From positions 1-64,000 of the forward strand of contig JAEWJI010000063.1 in the NCBI GenBank assembly GCA_023386645.1: DNA of 64,000 nt, written 5' to 3'. Both the position numbers and the translations under genes were made by a program. Below the pieces are notes generated by a model. That model made no database searches and was not told the DNA's origin. It saw nothing but the letters and a program-made list of their open reading frames with translations. Below are positions 19,053 to 25,878 of this stretch, piece by piece. The DNA comes from Pseudomonadota bacterium. GTDB taxonomy: Bacteria; Pseudomonadota; Alphaproteobacteria; Caulobacterales; Caulobacteraceae. How positions within the stretch are numbered: the stretch's first letter is position 1; every line of letters starts with the position of its first letter.

Positions 19053-19562
19053 ATGAACTGGTTGCCGCGATCGCCCAAGGCGCGCCGCAGGCTGTGGCTG
19101 GTCGCCGCCGTCGCCCCGGTGCTGGCGCTGGCCGTCGGCCTCAGCCTCTGGGCCATGCAGGACAGCGTGACCTTCTTCGTCTCCCCGTCCGAGGCGACGG
19201 CTGAGCGCGCCCCGGTGGGGCGGCACGTGCGTCTGGGCGGGCTGGTCGAGGCGGGCAGCGTGCGGCACACCCCGGACGGCGTAGTCTTCGCGGTCACCGA
19301 CAACGCGGCGGTCACGCAGGTGATCTATCGCGGCGATCTGCCGGACCTGTTCCGGGAAGGGCAGGGGATCGTGGCCGAGGGCGCCTTCGGCCCTGACCGG
19401 GTCTTCGTCGCCAGCCAGGTCCTGGCCAAGCACGACGAGCGCTACATTCCGCGCGAGGTCGCCGACAGCCTCAAGGCCAAGGGCGAATGGCGGCCGGAAG
19501 GCGACGCGTCATCGTCGCGCTCAAGCAGCCCGAAGGGCGATAGCGCCCAGACAAGCCTGTGA
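19053..19562 (+). CDS. ccmE: Haem chaperone CcmE (CycJ)
   Basis: A 169-residue protein with one N-terminal membrane helix (about 14-36) and a periplasmic beta-barrel (VRLGGLVEAGSVRH, VIYRGDLPDLFREGQGIVAEG). The haem-binding motif LAKHDERY places the covalent haem ligand at His127 and the axial Tyr at 131. The ATG at 19053 matches the family N-terminus. A Ser-rich C-terminal tail follows. Its stop overlaps the ccmF GTG. Confidence 0.94.
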   Translation: MNWLPRSPKARRRLWLVAAVAPVLALAVGLSLWAMQDSVTFFVSPSEATAERAPVGRHVRLGGLVEAGSVRHTPDGVVFAVTDNAAVTQVIYRGDLPDLFREGQGIVAEGAFGPDRVFVASQVLAKHDERYIPREVADSLKAKGEWRPEGDASSSRSSSPKGDSAQTSL

Positions 19563-21535
19563 TCGCCGAGCTCGGCGCCTTTGCGCTGGCGCTGGCCCTG
19601 GTGCTGGCGGGACTTCAGGTCGCGCTGTCTGCGGCCGGACGCCTGCGGCTCAGCCCGGTGCTGGCCGGCGCAGGCCAGGGGGCGGCCATGGCCTCGGCGG
19701 CCGCTGTGCTGGTCGCCTTCGGCGCCCTCATCTTCGCCTTCGCGGTCTCGGACTTCTCGGTGGCCAACGTCGCGGGCAACAGCCACACCGACAAGCCGAT
19801 GCTCTACAAACTGGCCGGAGCCTGGGGCAGTCACGAAGGCTCGCTGCTGCTCTGGTGCCTGTGCCTGACCGGCTTCGGGGCGGCTCTGGCGCGCGGGCGC
19901 GGCCTGCCGTTTGGCCTCAAGGCTTCGGCGGTGATGGTGCAGGGACTGCTGGCCGTCGCCTTCCTGGCCTTCGCGGTTTTCACCTCGAGCCCGTTCCAGC
20001 GGCTGAATCCCGCGCCCGTGCAGGGCGGGTCGCTGAACCCTCTGCTCCAGGACCCCGCGCTCGCCCTGCATCCGCCGCTGCTCTACGGCGGCTACGTCGG
20101 CCTGTCGGTCTGTTTCTCCCTGGCGGTCGCGGCCCTGATCGAGGGCCGGGTCGGCGCAGGCTGGGGGCGATGGGTCAGGCCGTGGGCCCTGGCCAGCTGG
20201 GCGCTGCTGACCGTCGGCATCACGCTGGGCTCCTTCTGGGCCTACTACGAGCTTGGCTGGGGCGGATGGTGGTTCTGGGACCCGGTCGAGAACGCCAGCT
20301 TCATGCCCTGGCTGGCGGCGACGGCCCTGTTGCACTCCGCCATCGTCACCGAACGGCGCGGCGCGCTTCAGGGCTGGACGGTGTTCCTGGCGATCCTGGC
20401 CTTCAGCTTCTCGATGCTTGGGGCCTTCCTGGTGCGGTCCGGCGTCCTCACCAGCGTCCACGCCTTCGCCGTCGACCCCGAGCGCGGCCTGATGCTGCTT
20501 GCCATCCTGGGGGTGATGAGCGGGCTCGCCTTCGCCCTGTTCGCCTGGCGGGCCCCGACGCTGACGGGCGGCGGTCTGTTCGCGCCGGTCAGCCGCGAGG
20601 GCGCCCTGGTGCTGAACAACCTGTTCCTGACGGTGGCGGCGGCGACGGTCCTGATCGGCACCCTCTATCCGCTGATCCTGGAGGCGGCGACCGGCGACGC
20701 CATCTCGGTCGGTCCGCCCTATTTCGCCCTGACCTTCACCCCCCTGATGGCGGTGGCGCTGTTGATCCTGCCGGCGGGTCCGCTCCTCGCCTGGAAGCGC
20801 GGAGACTTGAAGGGCGCGATGCAGAGGCTCGCCTGGGCGGCGGGCCTGGCGATCGTGCTGGCGCTGATCGGCTGGGCCCTGTTCGAGCCGAGGAAGGCGC
20901 TGGCCGCTGCGGGACTGGCGCTCGGCGCCTGGTTGATCCTCGGCGCCCTGGCCGAGCTGTTCGAGCGGGTGCGGGGCGGGCGGGCGCCGGCGGCCGAGAG
21001 CCTGCGCCGGGCCCGAGGCCTGCCGCTCGCCGCCTGGGGCATGGCCCTGGCCCACGCGGGGCTGGGCGTGTTCGTGCTCGGCGCCGTGGTCGAGATCAGC
21101 TTCAAGGCCGAGGCGGCCGCCATCGTGTCGCCGGGCGGACAGGTGCGCGCCGGGCCCTATGTCGCGACGCTGGATCAGGTCCGGATGGTCGAGGGTCCAA
21201 ACTACATCGCCGAGCAGGGCCGGCTGACCGTGCGCCGCGCGAATGGCGGGGCCGCGCGCAGCGTCGCCGCCGAGCGCCGGTTCTTCCCTGCCGGGGGGCA
21301 GACCACGACCGAGGTCGGGCTCGACTTCCGGGGTCTGGACGATGTCTATGTGGTGCTGGGCGAACGCCGCGCCGGCGAGGGCGGGGCTCCCGCCTGGAGC
21401 GTACGGATGTATCATAACCCCTGGGCGCGGCTGATCTTCCTGGGGCCCCTGATGATGGCGCTGGGCGGGCTTCTATCGCTTCTGGACCGCCGCCTTCGGA
21501 TCGGGGTTGGGGCGCGCAAAGCGAGGGTCGCGTGA
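19559..21535 (+). CDS. ccmF: Haem lyase subunit CcmF (CycK)
   Basis: A 658-residue polytopic protein with about 15 membrane helices. The tryptophan-rich haem-handling segment WGGWWFWDPVENASFMPW lies near residues 231-248, and conserved histidines appear in KLAGAWGSHEGSLLLW and in LHPPLLYGGYVG. It joins haem delivered by CcmE to apocytochrome c in the periplasm. The GTG start and stop both overlap neighbours by four bases, so the operon is tightly coupled. Confidence 0.96.
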   Translation: MIAELGAFALALALVLAGLQVALSAAGRLRLSPVLAGAGQGAAMASAAAVLVAFGALIFAFAVSDFSVANVAGNSHTDKPMLYKLAGAWGSHEGSLLLWCLCLTGFGAALARGRGLPFGLKASAVMVQGLLAVAFLAFAVFTSSPFQRLNPAPVQGGSLNPLLQDPALALHPPLLYGGYVGLSVCFSLAVAALIEGRVGAGWGRWVRPWALASWALLTVGITLGSFWAYYELGWGGWWFWDPVENASFMPWLAATALLHSAIVTERRGALQGWTVFLAILAFSFSMLGAFLVRSGVLTSVHAFAVDPERGLMLLAILGVMSGLAFALFAWRAPTLTGGGLFAPVSREGALVLNNLFLTVAAATVLIGTLYPLILEAATGDAISVGPPYFALTFTPLMAVALLILPAGPLLAWKRGDLKGAMQRLAWAAGLAIVLALIGWALFEPRKALAAAGLALGAWLILGALAELFERVRGGRAPAAESLRRARGLPLAAWGMALAHAGLGVFVLGAVVEISFKAEAAAIVSPGGQVRAGPYVATLDQVRMVEGPNYIAEQGRLTVRRANGGAARSVAAERRFFPAGGQTTTEVGLDFRGLDDVYVVLGERRAGEGGAPAWSVRMYHNPWARLIFLGPLMMALGGLLSLLDRRLRIGVGARKARVA

Positions 21536-22032
21536 AGCGGCTCGTTCTCGTGCCCCTGGCGCTGGTGCTGATGGCGGCCGAGCCCGCGCCCGGACCGGAT
21601 CAGGCTCTGCCCGATCCTCGACAGGAGGCGCGAGCCCAGGCCCTGTTTCATGAGGTGCGCTGCGTCGTCTGCCAGCATGAGGCGATCGCCGACAGCCCGG
21701 CGGGGGTCGCGGCCGACATGCGTCGCCTCGTGCGCGAGCAGATTGCTTCCGGCCGCACGGACACGGAGGTGAAGGCCGACCTCGTCCGCCGCTGGGGCGA
21801 CTACGTTCTGTTCAGGCCGCCGGTGCGCGCGGGCACCTGGGCCCTGTGGTTCGCGCCCTTCATCCTCGGCCTCCTGGGCGCGCTCGGCCTGTGGATGCTG
21901 GCGCGCGGGCGACGGGTCGAGCCGGAGCCGCTTTCGCCCGTCGAGGAGGCCCGACTGGACGAAATTCTCGCGGATCGCGAGCTTAGCCGCAGTCCTGACG
22001 CATCTCCGCCCTCAGACGGGCGTTCGGTCTGA
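21532..22032 (+). CDS. ccmH: Apocytochrome c thiol reductase subunit CcmH (CycL)
   Basis: A 166-residue protein with a signal peptide, the redox motif RCVVCQ (Cys44 and Cys47) and one C-terminal membrane helix (about 102-122). CcmH keeps the CXXCH cysteines of apocytochrome c reduced for haem attachment. In this operon it directly follows ccmF; the thioredoxin-like ccmG (cycY) seen between them in enterobacteria is absent here, as in other cycHJKL-type operons where it is encoded elsewhere. Confidence 0.94.
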   Translation: MKRLVLVPLALVLMAAEPAPGPDQALPDPRQEARAQALFHEVRCVVCQHEAIADSPAGVAADMRRLVREQIASGRTDTEVKADLVRRWGDYVLFRPPVRAGTWALWFAPFILGLLGALGLWMLARGRRVEPEPLSPVEEARLDEILADRELSRSPDASPPSDGRSV

Positions 22033-22038
22033 ACAACC

Positions 22039-22054
22039 ATGCCCTTCTGGGCAT
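22039..22054. terminator. Small hairpin after ccmH
   Basis: ATGCCC (22039-22044) and GGGCAT (22049-22054) form a perfect 6-pair stem with a 4-base loop, 7 bases after the ccmH stop. It is followed by TTTGG only, so termination would be weak at best. Confidence 0.35.
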
Positions 22055-22134
22055 TTGGCGCGAGCCGCGCCGGCCCTATATCAAGGGATGAACGGCCGCT
22101 CCCGACGGCCGACGAGAGGAATGCGACACACGAC

Positions 22135-23694
22135 ATGCTGAAGCGCAAGGAGTTCATTCTGGGGGCCGCCGTCGGCCTGACGATCGCCGCAGGCGCGACC
22201 GCCGGCGGGGTCATCACCTGGCCGGGCGCCCATGCCGAGCCCGTGGCCGGCGCTTCGGGTCGGCTGACGCCCTCGGCCGGCGCGCCGGGCATGGCCTTCG
22301 CGCCTCCGCAAGGCGCGCCGCGCAGCTTCGCCGACATCTTCGAGCAGGTCGCGCCGGCCGTCGTTCAAATCGATGTGAAGACCCGGATCGAGCGCCCGCG
22401 CGGCGGCCTGTTCCAGATCCCAGGCACGCCCTTCAGCATCCCCGTGCCGGAAAGCGCGCCAGGCGCGGGCGAGGAGGAAGACGCCCCGACGGCCCAGGGC
22501 GCGGGCTCGGGCTTCTTCATCTCGTCCAACGGCTTCATCGTGACGAACAACCACGTGGTTGCGGACGCCACCGAAATCAGCGTCAAGCTGTCGGACGGCC
22601 GCGAGCTCGAGGCCCGGCTGATCGGCCGCGACGCCGACACCGACCTGGCCGTCATCAAAGTCGAGGGCTCTGACTTCCCGTTCGTGACCTTCGAGGAGGA
22701 CGCCGAGCCGCGCGTCGGCGACTGGGTCATCGCGGTCGGCAATCCGTTCGGCCTGGGCGGCACGGCCACCGCCGGCATCGTCTCGGCCAAGGCGCGCGAG
22801 ATCGGCGGAGCCGAAAACCCTTACACCGACTTCCTGCAGATCGACGCGGCGATCAACCGTGGCAATTCGGGCGGCCCGACCTTCGACATCTACGGCCGCG
22901 TGATCGGGGTGAACTCGGCCATCTTCTCGCCGACGGGCGGCTCGGTCGGCATCGGCTTCGCAATCCCCGCCTCGATCGCCAAGACCATCACCGACCAGCT
23001 GATGCGCGGCCAGGCGATCCAGCGCGGGTACCTGGGCGCCACGATCCAGACCCTGACGACCGAGCAGCGTGACGCCCTGGGGCTCGATCGAGATTTCAAG
23101 GGCGTCTACGTCGTCGAACTGACGCCGGGAGCACCGGCGGACCAGGCCGGCCTCCTGCCGGGAGACGTGGTTCTGAGCCTGAATGGGCGCGCGGTGGAGA
23201 CCAACACCGAACTGACCCGGATGGTGGGCGCGGCCCGGCCGGGGGAAAACATGCGGCTGGAAATCTACCGCGACGGTCGGCGTCAGACCGTGAACGTGCG
23301 CTCGGGCACGCGGCCGGCTGACATCGCTGCAAGCCTGAACTCTCAGGAAGAGCCTGACGCCGACGAGCCGCGCGCCGGATCCGCCGTGGGCGAGGCGGTG
23401 GAAGGGCTGACCGTCAGCCCGGTGAACGCCGCGGCGCGCAGCCGCTACGACCTGCCGGATCGGATTGAAGGCCTGGTGGTCACCGCCGTGTCGCCAAACT
23501 CGCGCGCCGGTCGTCTGGGCTTCGAGCCGGGGATGGTCATCCTTCAGGCCAACGCCCGCCCGGTGCGCAGCGCAGCGGACCTGCGGTCGGCGGTGGCCGC
23601 CGTCCGTCAGGCCGGCCGGACCAGCGTTCTGCTGCTGGTTCGCACCTCCCAGGGCAACCGTCCGGTGGTCCTGCCTCTGGGCGACGCGGGCTGA
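22135..23694 (+). CDS. Do-type periplasmic serine protease (DegP/HtrA family)
   Basis: A 519-residue exported protease/chaperone. The ATG at 22135 gives an N-terminal signal or anchor (RKEFILGAAVGLTIAAGATAG). The trypsin-like domain has His140 (NNHVVAD), Asp170 (DTDLAVIKV) and Ser245 (NRGNSGGPTF). PDZ1 spans about 290-400 (GYLGATIQTLT, GVYVVELTPGAPADQAGL) and PDZ2 about 430-515 (GLVVTAVSPNSRAGRLGF). It degrades or refolds damaged envelope proteins. The two-component pair 80 bases downstream may respond to the same stress (inference from position). Confidence 0.94.
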   Translation: MLKRKEFILGAAVGLTIAAGATAGGVITWPGAHAEPVAGASGRLTPSAGAPGMAFAPPQGAPRSFADIFEQVAPAVVQIDVKTRIERPRGGLFQIPGTPFSIPVPESAPGAGEEEDAPTAQGAGSGFFISSNGFIVTNNHVVADATEISVKLSDGRELEARLIGRDADTDLAVIKVEGSDFPFVTFEEDAEPRVGDWVIAVGNPFGLGGTATAGIVSAKAREIGGAENPYTDFLQIDAAINRGNSGGPTFDIYGRVIGVNSAIFSPTGGSVGIGFAIPASIAKTITDQLMRGQAIQRGYLGATIQTLTTEQRDALGLDRDFKGVYVVELTPGAPADQAGLLPGDVVLSLNGRAVETNTELTRMVGAARPGENMRLEIYRDGRRQTVNVRSGTRPADIAASLNSQEEPDADEPRAGSAVGEAVEGLTVSPVNAAARSRYDLPDRIEGLVVTAVSPNSRAGRLGFEPGMVILQANARPVRSAADLRSAVAAVRQAGRTSVLLLVRTSQGNRPVVLPLGDAG

Positions 23695-23702
23695 CCCCCA
23701 GC

Positions 23703-23723
23703 CTGAACAAGGCTTAACTGAAC
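23703..23723. promoter_or_regulatory. CTGAAC repeats upstream of the second two-component pair
   Basis: CTGAAC occurs at 23703-23708 and 23718-23723, with CTTAAC at 23713-23718 in between. The hexamer is the reverse complement of the GTTCAG unit found ahead of the PhoPQ-like operon, but the spacing (15, or 10 and 5) differs. It lies 55 bases upstream of the response regulator start and could be a binding site. Confidence 0.3.
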
Positions 23724-23777
23724 GGATCGCCGCCGATGCGCTAACATCGGCGGCGAATCTGTATTCGGAGGGCGGCG

Positions 23778-24449
23778 ATGCGCATTCTGGTGGTTGAGGA
23801 CGACGCCGAGGCCGCTCAGGCCATGGTGCGGGGCCTGACCGAGGCGGGGCACCAGGTCAGTCACGCGGTGGACGGCGCCTATGGCCTGCTGGAGGCCCAG
23901 CGCGGCGGCTATGACGTCTATGTCGTGGACCGGATGATGCCGCGCCTGGACGGCGTGGGCATGGTCGAGACCCTGCGCAAGGACGGCGACCAGACGCCGG
24001 TGCTGTTCCTGTCGGCGCTGGGCGAGGTCGAGGATCGGGTGACGGGCCTAAAGGCCGGCGGCGACGACTACCTGGTCAAGCCCTACGCCTTCGCCGAACT
24101 GATCGCCCGGGTCGAGGCCCTGTCACGCCGGCGCGAGACCGGCGGGGTGCAGACGGTGCTCAAGGTCGGCGACCTGGAGATGAACCTAATCGCCCGCACC
24201 GTGCATCGCGGCGAGACCGAGATCGACCTGCAGCCGCGCGAGTTCCAGCTGCTTGAGTTCCTGATGCGCCACGCCGGCCAGTCGGTGACCCGCACCATGC
24301 TGCTGGAGAAGGTCTGGGAATACCATTTCGACCCCCAGACCAACGTCATCGATGTCCACATCAGCCGCCTGCGCTCCAAGATCGACAAGGGTTTCGACCG
24401 GGCCATGCTGCAGACGGTGCGCGGGGCGGGGTACAGGCTGGAGGCCTAA
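23778..24449 (+). CDS. OmpR-family response regulator
   Basis: A 223-residue protein. The receiver has Asp8/Asp9, phospho-acceptor Asp51 (VYVVDRMMPRLDG), FLSALGEVEDRV and the Lys of YLVKPYAF. The winged-helix domain (about 125-222) has LQPREFQLLEFLMRHAGQSV and the recognition helix NVIDVHISRLRSKI. It is similar in type to CzcR/CopR/TctD-like regulators and is followed 9 bases later by its kinase. A GGAGGG ribosome site precedes the ATG. Confidence 0.92.
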   Translation: MRILVVEDDAEAAQAMVRGLTEAGHQVSHAVDGAYGLLEAQRGGYDVYVVDRMMPRLDGVGMVETLRKDGDQTPVLFLSALGEVEDRVTGLKAGGDDYLVKPYAFAELIARVEALSRRRETGGVQTVLKVGDLEMNLIARTVHRGETEIDLQPREFQLLEFLMRHAGQSVTRTMLLEKVWEYHFDPQTNVIDVHISRLRSKIDKGFDRAMLQTVRGAGYRLEA

Positions 24450-24458
24450 CCCTCCGCG

Positions 24459-25871
24459 ATGAAACTCCCTTCCCTCCTCCGTCGGACGCCGTTTCGGCTG
24501 ACGCTGCTGTTCCTGGCGCTGTTCGCGGCGGCGGCCAGCGCTATCCTGGCCTATGTCTACATGACCTCGGCCAGCGAGGCGCGGACGCGGGCGCGTGAGG
24601 ACATTCAGGCCGAGGTGGGGGTGCTGAGCTCGTTCTATCGAGAGCGGGGGCGCGATGCGCTCAACCAGGCGATCGTCGAGCGGATCATCAAGACCGGGCC
24701 CTACGTCTACGTCCTGACCGACGCGCAAGGGAACTACATCAGCCGTAGCCTGTCGGAACTGCCCTTCGACCTGGAGGGCTCAGGCCCGACGTCGCGTTGG
24801 GACAATTTCGCCCTGACCGATGTGGGCGAGGACAATCGCGTTGTCCGCCGGCCAGGCTTCGGGGTGCAGATGCGCTTGGCGGGCGGGGAGCAGTTGTTCG
24901 TCGGCAAGGACATTTCCGAGACCGAGCGGTACCTGGAGCGCCTCACCCAGGCCCTGTGGGCCGCCATGGGGATGGTAGTGTTGCTGGGGCTCGGCGGCGG
25001 GCTGTTCATCAGCCGCAACGTCGAACGCGCCATGGGACGGCTGAAGTCGGTGGTGGCGGCCGTCGAGGAGGGCGACCTGAAGGCGCGGGTTCCCACCCGT
25101 CGTTCGGGCGACGAACTGGACGAGCTCGGCCAGGGACTGAACCACATGCTGGACCGGCTGGAGGCTTCCATGGCCTCGATCCGCCACGCCGGCGACGCCA
25201 TCGCCCACGATCTGCGCTCGCCCCTGACCCGCATGCGCGCCCGGCTGGAGGTGGCGCTGATCGACGCCGAGGCCGGCAAGATCGAGGGCGCGGATGCGGT
25301 GCAGATGGCGCTGGACGAGACCGACCAGCTGCTGAAGACCTTCAACACCGTCCTGGCCATCGCCCGGCTGCAGGCGGCGGCCGGCCGCATCCCCGACCCG
25401 GCGGTGTTCGACGCCGCCGACCTGGCCGCCGACATGGCCGAGCTCTACGAGCCCGCGGCCGAGGACAAGGGGCTCGACTTCTCGGCCGAGATCCAGCGCG
25501 GCTTGCCGGTTGAGGGCAACCGCCCCTTCCTGGCCCAGGCCCTGGCCAACCTGATCGACAACGCCATCAAATACACGCCAGCAGGCGGGGCGGTGAAGCT
25601 GAGGGCGCGCAGGCGGTCGTCCGGAGAGGTCGAGTTCTCCATCACCGACACGGGCCCCGGCGTGCCCGAGGCCGACCGCGAGCGGGTGGTCGAACGCTTC
25701 GTGCGGCTGGACAACAGCCGGTCCGAGCCAGGCTCGGGCCTGGGATTGTCGCTGGTCGTGGCGGTGGCGGAGGCCCACGGCGGCCGGGTGCAGCTGGATG
25801 AAGGCCCAGGCGTGTTCGAGGGAACAGGGCCGGGCCTGAGGGTCGCCTTCGTCCTGCCGCCCGCCCCGTGA
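24459..25871 (+). CDS. Sensor histidine kinase with HAMP domain
   Basis: A 470-residue inner-membrane kinase. Helix 1 is near 13-33 and helix 2 near 165-187, around a periplasmic sensor (~130 residues). HAMP follows (GRLKSVVAAVEEGDLKARVP), then the H-box AIAHDLRSPLTRMR with His250, N-box NLIDNAIKYTP, and G-boxes ITDTGPGVPEAD and GSGLGLSLVVAV. It is the partner of the upstream regulator. The signal is not evident; position after the Do-type protease suggests envelope state. Confidence 0.92.
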   Translation: MKLPSLLRRTPFRLTLLFLALFAAAASAILAYVYMTSASEARTRAREDIQAEVGVLSSFYRERGRDALNQAIVERIIKTGPYVYVLTDAQGNYISRSLSELPFDLEGSGPTSRWDNFALTDVGEDNRVVRRPGFGVQMRLAGGEQLFVGKDISETERYLERLTQALWAAMGMVVLLGLGGGLFISRNVERAMGRLKSVVAAVEEGDLKARVPTRRSGDELDELGQGLNHMLDRLEASMASIRHAGDAIAHDLRSPLTRMRARLEVALIDAEAGKIEGADAVQMALDETDQLLKTFNTVLAIARLQAAAGRIPDPAVFDAADLAADMAELYEPAAEDKGLDFSAEIQRGLPVEGNRPFLAQALANLIDNAIKYTPAGGAVKLRARRRSSGEVEFSITDTGPGVPEADRERVVERFVRLDNSRSEPGSGLGLSLVVAVAEAHGGRVQLDEGPGVFEGTGPGLRVAFVLPPAP

Positions 25872-25878
25872 TCCGGCC

